From: Scedosporium boydii
Lineage: Eukaryota; Ascomycota; Sordariomycetes; Microascales; Microascaceae
Assembly: GCA_002221725.1 (NCBI GenBank)
Contig: NJFT01000012.1
Location: forward strand, 62,001 to 126,000
Length of the DNA: 64,000 nt
Reading direction: 5' to 3'
Shown: in pieces, positions 50,656 to 61,430 of the stretch
How positions within the stretch are numbered: position 1 is the first letter of the stretch
Layout: every line of letters begins with the position of its first letter
Program-made: the position numbers and the translations under genes
Notes under the pieces: generated by a model
Seen by the model: only the letters and a program-made list of their open reading frames with translations
Database searches by the model: none
What the model was told of the DNA's origin: nothing

Positions 50656-52008
50656 ATTAAGATATTTTATTAGATAACTTTATATTTTATCTAATTCTTT
50701 CTAGTAGATTTTAGAAGAGTTATTTATATATTAAGCTAATCGGCCTACTAGATATGCTATATCTGGCCCTATTTTTATAGCTAAGTATAATAGTAATCCT
50801 ATTTCTTTTTAAAATTATAAAATTTCTTTATTTTTAGTTAATATATCTAATTTTTTTAAGTTTTATTTCTACTATATATAGTATATTATATAGTTTTATA
50901 TTATTTTTATTAAATTTTAATAATAAGTTCTTTATATACTTAATTTAATATATTATAATATATTTTTTTATTCTTTTTATTTCTAAACCTAGAAAAACGT
51001 TTATATCGCCTAAAAATTAGATTTTTAATATTTCTAAGGCTTCTTTTATTATTTTTTTAATTTTTTATTTATTAGGTCTAATAACTATTAAGTTATCAAT
51101 ATATATAAATATAATTATTTTTAGTTTTTTATATATAAGAACACTATCATCATATGAAAATATCTAAAATGTTTTAGATAAAAATCTATACTATAGTCTA
51201 GGTAACTATTTTAATCCGTATAAGGCTTTATTTAGTTTTAATCTTATATTAGGAAATTTTTTTTTAATCTTTTTATTTTAGGATATATTAGATCGAAACT
51301 ATTAGGAATCTTAATATATATTTCTTTATCTATTTTAGAATATATAAAGGCATTTTTTATATTATATTATATAATATTCCAGTTATAAGTTATAAATAAT
51401 ATTAGAAAAATTTTATATATTTCTAGTCTACATATAGTAGTAAATATATTAAGATAATTAAGTCCTATAATTTAATTATAACCTTGTACTACTAATCGTA
51501 ACTTATATCTTATAAGTTTATTATTCTAATCTGTTTTTATAAGGTAAGTCTACCTTGTTCTTAGATATTTTCTTTTTTCTAGTAAATTGTATACTATTTC
51601 CCAGGTATTTTATTTTTCTAATTCTTATAATTCTTCTTTTATACTTTTAAACTAAATATCTTTATAAGTATTATTTAAGACGTCTTTATATTTCTTTGGT
51701 TCGTTATTTATATTTTTTAGTTCTAATATAAATAATTCATCGATATTAGTATTAGGAATAGTTAATATAGTTTTAGAAGTTTTAATTATAGGCTGATTAT
51801 TCTTAAAATCAGTTATTGCGAGCTCGTCTTCTTCTTCTATATTATTTCTAGGAATTTCTTCTATTTCTTCTTCTATATTATTTATAGAAGTTTCTTTTAT
51901 ATTATTTTTAGAAACTTGTTCTAGTATAGTATTTCCGGAAGTTTCCTTTTTAGGGTATTTTATATTATATATTATTTGTTTTTCGTTTTTAGTTTTTATT
52001 TCTTTATA

Positions 52009-52054
<46 letters not shown>

Positions 52055-54223
52055 GAAGATAGATATTTTCCTTCTAATATAGTTATATCTCTACTCTATA
52101 TAGATCTTTTTCTTTTTAAGTCCTATACTTTATATAAGTATTTTATTTTTAAAAAACCTATTAGAATTCCTTTATTCCTCTAGGATCTAGTTTTTTAATA
52201 TTATTTTCTTTATTTTTAAAATAATATATAGATCCTAGTATTTTTATATTAGAAATATCTAGTTTTTCTTTATACTTTATTTTATATAGTATTTTATTAT
52301 TTAGTATTATATTTAGGGTTCTATTATATATATAAGTAGCTATAATAGCTATTTTTCCTTATAAGTAGATAGGTATATTCGCATTATATATAATTGTCCT
52401 AATTTTTCTAAATAGGATCTAGTTTATTCTTTCTACGAAGCTATTTTATTATTCTATATATAGGCTAAAATTCTAAAATTCTATTCTATTAACATCTAGA
52501 TATAAAGTAAATTCTTTATTTATATATTCTATTCTATTATCGGTTTTTAGTATTTTAATTATATAGTTATTTTGATTATTATTTTTAGTTTTAAATTTCT
52601 TAAAAGCTTCTAATGCTTTTAGTTTTATTTTTAAAAGTTCGATTTCTAAAAATTTCGACTTTTTATTTAAAAAGGTAATTATATACTTATATCTATATAT
52701 AGCTATAGGTCTTATAGGGCCTATAATATCGCTGTAGACTTTTTCTAGTATATTATATTATTTTTTATTTTCTAATTTTTTATATATTTTATTTTTTAGA
52801 TTTGCTTTTAAATATATTTCGCAAGTATCTATATTTCTTAAGTCTATATTATTTAGACTAATAGTATTATTTTTTAATTGTTTTAAACTATGATTTCCAC
52901 AATAGATAAATCGTCTATATATAAGTTCTTCGATATTAGTTATATATATATAATCTTTTTGATCTTAATTTTTAAAAACTTTTAATTTTAGATAATATAA
53001 GTTATCGATTTTATTTCTAATAGTTAATTTTTTTTATTATTAACTAATAAAACTATATCTTTTTTAAATATAGAAGTAGTTTCTTTTAGTTGTAATTATA
53101 AAATTAGATTAATACTTAATTCGGGTATATAATAACAGTTTAAGTTAGTTATAAAAACCGGGATTTCTTCAATAAAAGAATCTTCATTTTCTAAAGAATT
53201 AGAAGTTTTTTCTATATTAGAATTAAAGACTTCTTTTTCTTCTTTTTCTTATTTTTCTTCCTTTTTAAAAGGTTTTTTATTTTGTTTTTTATTTTTTTAG
53301 ATTCTTGTTTTATTCTATGAAGCTGGAGCTTTTACGAGAAATAAAAACTAGTAATTAGGCTCTATATGGCCTGTTTTTTTGCAGTTTTTACAAAAAGTTC
53401 TCTTAGTTTGTTTCTAAGGTTTTTTTTCTTTTATATTCTTTAATTAAAAAGGTTTTTTTATTATTTCCTTTTCGTTTTATTTTATCTATAATATTAGATG
53501 AAAGAGTTTTAAGAGTATATGATTTTGGGTCTTTTCGTAGACTTTAGGTAATATTAGAAGTAAATTCTTCAAAAGAATTATCTAAGTATATAAAACCTAA
53601 GCTATAATAACTTTTTTAGGTAGCCTAATTTCTTTAGATTTCAGTTCTAGATTGATTTCTTTAACTTTACTTAAAAACTCTTCTATATTATTAAAAGAAT
53701 TAATAGTAGAGTTAAAAAATTCTTTTATTATAAAGAATTCTAATGAAAACTCTTTTAGATTATAAAGTTTTTCTAATTCTTCCTATACTATATAGAAATT
53801 TTTAGAATTTTGTATATATATAAGTAGACCGTCATCGCATAATAGCTGGATTTTAGCTAAAGCTCGCTTGTATTTCGTATCGTCTTCGCTCGATTGGCCT
53901 TCGATAGGTGGGTTTTTAATTATCGAGAATAATCTCTCTTTTATAAGGTATGCGGTGGCCCGAATCTTTCAAGTCTAGTAATTTTTAGTTTCTTTAAGTT
54001 TAAAAAGTTGAAAAATCGACTTAGTAGTTATTTTTAAGGGATTTTTCGAAGAGCTTTTTATAAAAGAAAAAGAAAAAGGTTAGTAGAAATAAAAAAAATA
54101 AAATAAAAGATTTTTTTTTTAAAAAAAGAGAGGATAAAGGAGTTTTCTTTTATAAAAAAGGAAAAGATAAAGAAGTAAAGCGTTATAACTAAAGGAAGTA
54201 GAGCAAAGTAGGCTTATAACCTC
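50656..54223 (-). pseudogene. Ty1/copia Gag-Pol relic, 3'-truncated
   Basis: Reading the minus strand from 54,223: Gag with KSIFQLFKLKETKNY and TKYKRALAKIQLLCDDG (about 54,040-53,830), and a CCHC-like knuckle (NCKKTGHIEPN, near 53,390). Then come a GAG-pre-integrase-like segment near 52,850 and reverse transcriptase with NAFIYSKIDKEIYIKIP (about 51,350-51,290) and IFIYIDNLIVI near 51,100 in the YVDD position. It ends just after KIGPDIAYLVGRLA near 50,740, so RNase H and the 3' LTR are missing. Stops are mainly former Trp codons. Confidence 0.8.
52010..52054. repeat. ATT trinucleotide microsatellite
   Basis: About 15 uninterrupted ATT units, which on the minus strand would be an Asn run (AAT) in the copia polyprotein relic. 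Confidence 0.85.
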
Positions 54224-54883
54224 TTAAGGTTATAAAAAGAAATAAAAAAAAAATAGTTTTTTACTATTAAGAATTTCTTAAGAAAAGAAAAAAGTAAAAG
54301 AAAGGGAAAATAAAGATATAAAAAAGTAATTATATTAGAATAATGTCTATATAGTTCTTATTATTCTTTTTCTAAAGCTAGAAGGAAAGGGGGAGGAAAC
54401 AGGTCTATATATAGATAATTTCTTCTTATAAAAAGATCGAAAAGTAACTTTATTACTTCTCAGATGCCCCAGAACTCGAACACGTTATCAAATACATTAT
54501 TCGAGTACTTACATTATCTAATATATTATGTTTTTATTTTTATTTCTTAGTTCTCGAAAAGTTATTTTTAGGTTTCTTGTTCTAGTTATATTTTAGTTCT
54601 CGGAAAGTTATTTTTAGGTTTCTTATTCTAGTTCTTCTAGAAGCCACGTTTCTATTTCAGTTTTTTCAGAGGCCAAGTTTCTGTTCTAGTTTTTCTAGAG
54701 GCTAGGTTTCTATTCTAGTTCTTCTAATTCTTTTAGAGGCTGAGTTTCTATTCTAGTTCTTCCAGGCCTTTTTATTTTAGTTCTTTTAAAAACTAGTTTT
54801 TTAAAATAACCTTTTTTTATTTTATATCTTTTAAATTTATAATAATATTTTTTATAATATTATTTTACTTAAATATAGTAATA
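54224..54883 (-). repeat. 5' LTR of the copia relic
   Basis: Reverse complement of the copia LTR family. Read on the minus strand it starts near 54,883 and ends CCTTAA(GA) near 54,224, directly followed by GGTTATAAGCC and then the Gag relic. Confidence 0.75.
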
Positions 54884-54894
54884 ATATATTATAA

Positions 54895-55870
54895 TTTTAA
54901 TATTAGAGGCTAGTTAATTAATAAAATATTAAGTAAATATAGTTAATATTAAAGTTATAGGAGCTTATTATATATAAATAAGGTAATTAAGTAATATTAA
55001 TAATATAGAACTATATATAGAAGTATAAATTATAGTTATAATTTATATTAACTATTAAAGAGTCTAAATATAAGGTATAAGCGAGAGCGCACTGTGGCAC
55101 GGGACTTGCCGTCAGATGACTCAGCTGCGGAGCCTGGTCGGAGCACGGTTGGAGACAAAAGGCGTTTCTCGCAGGAGACAAGTCATTCTAAGGAGGCAAG
55201 TTGAAGTCTTAATTATCAATTGACTTTTGAAAAATATATACTTCTTAGTAACACTGGTCTTTCCTCGAGCTATATATAGTATATCCTTATACTAAAAAAT
55301 CTAATTAGATATAAGGAACTATCTTAGCCTTATATAAATATCTCTTCTATCTATTTTTAGTATATAAACCTATTTTTCTTTATTAGTTAGTTAGTTCTTA
55401 ACTAACTAGTTAGTTAGATTCCTTTTATTTAAGTATTAATTAGTTAGTTTTTACTTATTTAATTATGCTTCCTATAGTTACATACTCCTCTATCTTATTC
55501 TACTATTTCTCACCGCTTTTTCCACGGTCTATATTGCAGCCGAGCCGTAATAAACTAATTAATAATTAAATAAAAAAAACTTAACTAGTTAAACAGTTAA
55601 AAACTAACTAACTAATAAAAAAAAATAAAGTTAGTACTAAAAATAGATAAAGAAAAGGTCTATATAAAGCTATAAAAGCTTTTCTATATTTAATTTATTT
55701 TTTTAAACTCTTTAATAGTTAATATAAATTATAATTATAACTTATACTTATATATATACTTTATATTATTATAAATACTATTTAACTACTTTATTTACTT
55801 ATAATAAGCTCTTTATAATTCTAGCCCTAGCTATATTTATTAAATATCTTATTAATTAACTAATACTTTG
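54895..55870. repeat. Inverted pair of family Y LTR-like sequences
   Basis: The left arm (about 54,895-55,540) is plus-oriented family Y with the AACTAACTAGTTAGTTAG block. The right arm (about 55,570-55,870) is its reverse complement, shown by TAAACTCTTTAATAGTTAATA near 55,715 mirroring the sequence near 55,045, and by TTAATTAACTAATA near 55,853 mirroring 54,912. The left arm carries a GC-normal insert at about 55,068-55,305 with TATAAGG at both ends in inverted orientation, possibly a small MITE. Confidence 0.5.
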
Positions 55871-57085
55871 TATTAAGATTATAATATTAAGAAAGCTTTT
55901 TTTATTTTTAATTATATTTTAATTAGGCTCTATAGCTAAGTTATCTAATAATAAGTCTTATATTATAATATATTTTTACTTATATCTTATATAATAATTA
56001 TTTATATATTAAATATATTACTATTAGTAAATTTATTTATTAAATTTTTAAATTAAATAAATAAATTATTAAAAAAATAAAATTATTATCTTTTAAATAA
56101 ATAAATAAATAAATAAAAATTTATTATTTTTATATTTAATTATATTATATAATAATAATTTATTATTATTTATTATTTAAAATAATATAATAATAATATT
56201 TATATAATTTATTAATAATATTTAATATTATTAAAAAATCTTTAAAATATAATTTCTTTTTATAAAAATTATTATATTATTTTATTTTAATAATAATAAT
56301 AATTTATAATATAATAATATTAATATTAATTATTTTATATATTAATATAATATTAATATAATATTATTATAATAATTAGTTTAAGTTTTTATTAAAGTTA
56401 TATATATAATATAATTTTTATATTTTATTTTAATAAAAGTAAATTATAATATTATTTTATTATATTTATATAATTAAATTAAAAAATATAAATTAATAAT
56501 TATTATTTATAAAATTTTTATATAAAATTAAATATTTTAATTAATATTAAATTAAATTTTTATATAAAATTAAATATTTTAATTAATATTAAATTAAATT
56601 TTTATATAAAATATAAAATTTTTAAAAATAAATAAATTATTATTAAATAAAATTACTTTTAAAAATTATAATTTTAATTTTTTATAAATAATATAATTAT
56701 TATATTTAATATATTTTAATTTATAATTTATTTAAATTAATTATTTTTAATATATTTAAAATTTTTAAGAAAATTTAATTATAATATTTTTTAAAAATTA
56801 TATTTAATAATTATATTAATTTTCAAATAATTTTACTTCAATATAATTATATAGAAAATTATTTTATTAATACTTTATAAAATTTTTTTAAAATTATAAA
56901 TATAAATATAATATTAACTAAGATTAAAATATTATAAAATTAAATAAGTATATTAATATAAAATATTATTATTATATTTAAATATTTTATATTATTATTA
57001 ATTTTATTTCAAAATAATTTTTTTTTTCTTTTTTTAAAAAATATATTTAATATTTTTAAAGTATTTTTTTTTTAATTATTTTTAT
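55871..57085. other. AT desert next to the gene-rich region
   Basis: About 1.2 kb of almost pure A and T, with short direct repeats (for example TTTTTATATAAAATTAAATA near 56,515 and 56,555). No gene or boundary motif was read. Normal composition begins abruptly at about 57,085. Confidence 0.6.
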
Positions 57086-57182
57086 AATTTTCTTCCAGCT
57101 TATGCTAACCTTTAATAATGTACAATCGCTGCAACACATCTGCTCTGCTCTCCTTTACTGACCCGTCGATATTTCCTGTGTC

Positions 57183-57512
57183 TCACGCCGCTCCAACAAG
57201 GACATTGTTGACGGGAATGTGAACTAGGCAACTGTTAGGAATCTTCCCTTCTTTCGAATGCACAAAGGTTGACGTACTCAATTTTACTATGTAGCCGACA
57301 AATCCCATAATCAGGAAGCCGGTGCCAACGGCCTGGCATATCCGAATGAACTCCTTTCGGTCCGCTAGGTCTCGTTAGCAATTGTGAAATGTCTCTGGAA
57401 TAGGAAAAGGTGGCTGTTAGAACTCACGTTTCTGGCACCTATTAATGAATTGCATGCCATCCTTGAGGAACTCCCTGGGAACATCCAGGATATCTTGTAC
57501 TTGGTCCGACAT
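57183..57512 (-). CDS. sss1: Sec61 translocon gamma subunit (Sss1/SEC61G)
   Basis: Three exons on the minus strand (57,428-57,512; 57,278-57,364; 57,183-57,223) splice in phase to a 70-residue protein. It is the small tail-anchored subunit of the ER protein-conducting channel, partner of Sec61 alpha and beta. Family landmarks are [34 protein letters not shown] (the single membrane segment, near residues 37-58) and IHIPVNN near the C-terminus. Length matches fungal orthologues. Introns of 63 and 54 bp have good donors (GTGAGT, GTACGT) and CTAG acceptors. It is the first normal gene beyond the repeat block, and its 3' end is only about 100 bp from the AT desert. It looks intact. Confidence 0.92.
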
Positions 57513-57856
57513 GATTGGAAGAGTGAAGTTGGTGCGTTGTCGGCTTCTAATGTTGATGAATTCGCGTCTCGAGATGAAGCGTGTGGATTGACGGAAGTCG
57601 GTGTTGTTGTGGACGATGCGATGTCATAATATGAAGGGCCATGAGCTGCGGGACTGAAAGCTGTCCACTTCCGGTCCTCTTTCGGTAAATTGTTTCTCCG
57701 GTGGCCCCTTTTTATGTGGTGTAGATTACCAAAAGCACCTTTTACAGACACCCCCTCCCCCCCGTAGAGTGGAGCCGCTCCATCACTGTACAATTCGTAC
57801 TTCCTGCGTCCAATTGCTTCGGAGTTAAATACGGCTAGGGTGGAGACAAGGAGCAG

Positions 57857-57888
<32 letters not shown>

Positions 57889-58023
57889 TTGGCAATGGAA
57901 GCGCGCACAATGTCGCCTCGCGTTCAATGATATGAGTTCCTGACTCGGCGTGGTCATGATCTGGGTAACAGCTGTGGGAGTCAATAATTTTACTTTGTAC
58001 TGAAGCCGTCCCCTTGTTTCAAG
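57513..58023. promoter_or_regulatory. Shared promoter region of sss1 and the hydrolase, with an A29 tract
   Basis: This 511-bp interval separates two divergent start codons. It holds a run of 29 A at 57,857-57,885, a typical nucleosome-excluding poly(dA:dT) element of fungal promoters, and a CCCCCTCCCCCCC stretch near 57,751. Open frames through it on the minus strand are shadows. Confidence 0.5.
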
Positions 58024-59235
58024 ATGTTGCGCCAGGTTTCTCGGACGACGACACTTCAGCACATCCTACTCCAGAGGCAATATTATAGCTCTAAGTCTAT
58101 CCTCCCTCTCGCATATGAATGCCATCTCCCAGCCGTGGACAATGCCCACTCGAATTCACCGCCGATCATTTTCTTGCATGGTCTTTTCGGCTCCAAAAAG
58201 AACAACCGGGCTATCAGCAAGTACATCTATCTCTCGACCTCCTCTATGTCCGTTGCATTACTAACAACTAAGAACAGGAGATTAGCAAAAGACCTCAGTC
58301 GACCGGTTTATTCATTGGTAGGACTCAATGCATCCTCTGACCAGTCACACACGGATAATAATAGGTATCAATGATGCGTTTTAGGATCTTCGGAATCATG
58401 GGGAGTCACCCCATGATCCAATGCTTGATTATGCCTCAATGGCTGCGGATGTTCTCGGGTTTATTAGAGACCATGAGCTTGAAACTCCAGCCTTGATCGG
58501 CCATTCAATGTTCGTGGATATAATCTCAAGAGCATCCCCGCCCTTTCTAACGCTATTTGACGCAGGGGGGCAAAGACGGCGATGACGGTAGCGCTACAGT
58601 GGCCGGAGCACGTCTCTCGATTGATTGCCGTAGACAATGCGCCCTTGGATACATCTCTCGGTTCGAAGTTCTCACATTACATCCAAGGGATGAAGAAGGT
58701 GGAAGCTGCTGGGGTGGCACGCCGAACAGAGGCAGACGATATCCTGAAAGGATACGAAGAGGTTAGACTGACAAGACTGATTCTCTCGGGACCTATGTTT
58801 CCTAACGCAAGACACAGTCACTACCCATCCGACAGTTCCTTTTGGGAAACCTCCATCGGCCAGCCGGCTCTGATACCCAACAATTCCGTATCCCCTTATC
58901 AATCATTGGCAAATCACTGAATAATTTGGGAGATTTTCCCTTTAAAAATCCAGGCGAAGTTCGGTTTGAAAAGCCCGCGTTGTTCGTCCGTGGGACTCGA
59001 AGCAAATATGTTCCAGACGAGGTCTTGCCGTTGATCGGCCAGTTTTTCCCTCGTTTCCGATTGGTAGATATTGACGCCGGACACTGGGTCATCTCTGAGC
59101 AACCGGAGGAATTCAGGAGAGGTATGTAAGGTTACTGTCCTTGTTTTGTTACAGAAGGCGGTCAGATGAACTGGAGATATGCTAAGAAATGCCGTTACAG
59201 TGGTGGTAGAATTCCTTGAGACACCGGAGTTCTGA
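58024..59235 (+). CDS. Mitochondrial alpha/beta hydrolase, ABHD11/Imo32 type
   Basis: Six exons (58,024-58,220; 58,278-58,317; 58,385-58,509; 58,566-58,761; 58,818-59,121; 59,201-59,235) splice in phase to 298 residues. The basic N-terminus (MLRQVSRTTTLQ...) looks like a mitochondrial presequence. HGLFGSKKNN at 52-61 is the oxyanion-loop region, and DLRNHGESPH follows at 80-89. The nucleophile elbow GHSMG puts the catalytic Ser at 120, with intron 3 splitting the next codon. The likely acid is Asp253 (KYVPDE) and the His is 275 (DAGHW). Human ABHD11 and yeast Imo32 are relatives; the substrate is not settled from sequence. Convergent with eS1, 271 bp apart. Confidence 0.9.
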
Positions 59236-59506
59236 GTTAAGAGGCAACATGGCCTGAATACCCCCGGCATGTTTCGCATTCACTAGGGTTAGACCGGACA
59301 TACTCAATAAATGAATACGCTTTTTGTTCTCCTCGCCTCTGTTCAATTGTTTATTGGACGTGTACCCTAGTCCCGGTGCCACCTGGTGCTGCGCCATTTC
59401 AACGGAACATGAAGCCTAGTATTTTTGGACAAAAAAAAAAGAGAACATAACCGACCAATCATCCCAAGGCCCACGCCATCTCCTCTTCTAACCCTCTGCG
59501 AGGATA
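59236..59506. other. Convergent 3' intergenic region
   Basis: Holds the 3' untranslated parts of the hydrolase and eS1 transcripts. Nothing else is recognised; an A-run at 59,432-59,441 may belong to a 3' end signal. Confidence 0.5.
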
Positions 59507-60519
59507 TCATACCTCCTCTAGCACACGCTCCTGGAACTCACGGTCGACCCGTTGACCCTTCTCGTCGGTGGCAGACTCGCCATGGAGGGCCATCAAAGCA
59601 CCGAGGTCGAATTTGGGCTGCTTCAATAGTTTCACCTTGCGGATGTGAACCTAGATGCTGTTAGCACAAAGTCCATAAACATGGAAATCCTATGCATGCC
59701 GAGCCACATACATTCTGGAGAGGGTAGATTCCCTGAGTGGACTTCTCAATTTCCCTTCCAATCACCTCGGGAATGAGCTTGGCGGTGAGTTGAGTCAAGG
59801 TGCAGCTCGAGGCCTCGCGCTGCATAATTTCCATCATCTTTCGGCGAATGGCACGGATTTGGGAGGTAGCGGCGTAGGTTGTCTTCTTCACCTGGTTGGG
59901 GCGGCGCTTGGTGAAGGCGATGGCGAAAAGTCGGAGAAGGTAGTCGTCGGTCGTCTTGACAGTAATATTCGCCTCGATCAGGGTCTGCCACTTTCGGACG
60001 AGGGATCGCAGCTTATCGGTAGTGAAATCGAGACCGTGGAAGTTTGTCAGGCAGTTCTTTCCCTGGATCTCGTCGACTCGAAGTCGAACCTTGCGGAACG
60101 AGTGATCCTCATCCTTCTGTAGATCGGCGAGCGACACCTCGAGTACTCGTCCCTTCAGCGCGTCGTTGGCATTCTTCAGACCAGTAGTTCGGTTGACCAA
60201 GGTTTTTCCAACGCTGCATCTAGGTTAGATTGCGGTCTAGCACGAGTCGACAGTCTCAATTACTTACTCCCGAATATTGAAGGTCGAAGGCGCCTGTGGA
60301 TAAGTTAGCAGATTTCCAGAGTGCCAATCCCACGCTACTACCAACCTTGATCGAGTACCAATCCTTTCGAGAGAAGGGGTCCTGCGTCTTCTTCTTAAGG
60401 CCCTTCTTGCCCTTCGAAAGCCTCTTGTTCCTAGAGTCACGGTTAGCACAATTGCACCATCCCCGCGGCTGGGCGGGAAGGTGACGTGAGGTGAGCAATT
60501 CTTACTTTCCGACAGCCAT
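59507..60519 (-). CDS. rps1: Small-subunit ribosomal protein eS1 (S3Ae/Rps1)
   Basis: Five exons on the minus strand (60,506-60,519; 60,346-60,430; 60,268-60,293; 59,712-60,213; 59,507-59,650) splice in phase to 256 residues, the usual fungal length. The start exon is only 14 nt (MAVGK...), followed by a basic stretch [20 protein letters not shown]. Other landmarks are [67 protein letters not shown] and the C-terminal [17 protein letters not shown]. It is part of the 40S platform near the mRNA exit. The first introns near the start codon are typical of fungal ribosomal protein genes. Intact. Confidence 0.95.
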
Positions 60520-61430
60520 GTTGGGCTATATCGACGTGCCGGGAACGATGGGGTTGTTGTGATCCTGGGAGGGTTTGTCGAAGTAATCGCAGGAGAGTGG
60601 GAGACGGATAAAAAAAAATGTCGATTTTGGCATTTGAAAGTTGTGTGCCAGTTCAGGGTGGGGTGTTGTGTCGTTGTCCAGCACCTGTTTGCCGATTACG
60701 TAATCAACAACACGTGACCCCAACTCCAATTGTTGGCCAGTGACTCGGACTTAAGAGGTGAGTGGTGCTGACCCAGTTTATTATTCAGTGCTCAGTCCTA
60801 TTATAATGGTACATTATATAGTAGTAAGTGTGCTGGGGAATGTACTGCAGAGGCCCACTAGCACAAAGTAGATGTATGTCCTGTATTGGATTGGGATTGA
60901 TGCTTAGCAGCTGGAGTTCTACAAGTTTGGACCATTCAAATTATTGTAAACTAATTTTCGTGAGGTGGGGACTAAGGAACATAGGAAGAGCATTAATGAT
61001 CCCTGTCACTACCACCAGCAATGCTGAATTACAGGCTGATCAAACTGTAAAATATTCTCCGAGGCCCTGACCGGAACATCAATCCCTCCACCCCTCTCCC
61101 CACCAAGAAAAGAACGAAAAAAAGAGAGGAGGGGAGAGAGAAAACAAGCGCAGCACAATCCCAGAATCTGTTGGGGCTCTGTCCTTAATATTACGAAGTA
61201 CATCAGTACATCAGTCCTTGGGAGCGAGAGAAAAGAGCACAAGTATTATTTGAACTAGCAAAAAAGCTACTCGCGAACAGACGGTGTAGACCGAAAACCC
61301 GAGCATAATAACTCCTAAGGAGTCAAGGACCATCACCAGTATCCCTTCCTATCAAGATCGCTGAATTCAATGATCGATGCTGCCGTCGGTTAGCGATGTC
61401 TGCGACAAGTGAAAGCAAGATCGGGGTTAC
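60520..61430. other. Intergenic region: eS1 promoter and URC1 3' flank
   Basis: About 900 bases between the eS1 start and the URC1 stop. The eS1-proximal part should hold its promoter; no consensus site was certain. A purine tract at about 61,104-61,143 is a simple repeat. Short open frames at 60,828-61,242 lack support. Confidence 0.45.

Noticed and set aside
52010..52054. Possible CRISPR-like or satellite array at the ATT repeat and the TTATATATTAG arrays
   Set aside because: There are no unique spacers of constant length; these are simple tandem repeats inside retroelements of a eukaryotic genome.
57365..57910. A 181-codon minus-strand frame
   Set aside because: It runs through sss1 exon 1 in the wrong frame, retains an intron, and its upstream part is the shared promoter with the poly(A) tract.
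59790..60122. A 110-codon plus-strand frame
   Set aside because: It is the antisense shadow of the long eS1 exon.
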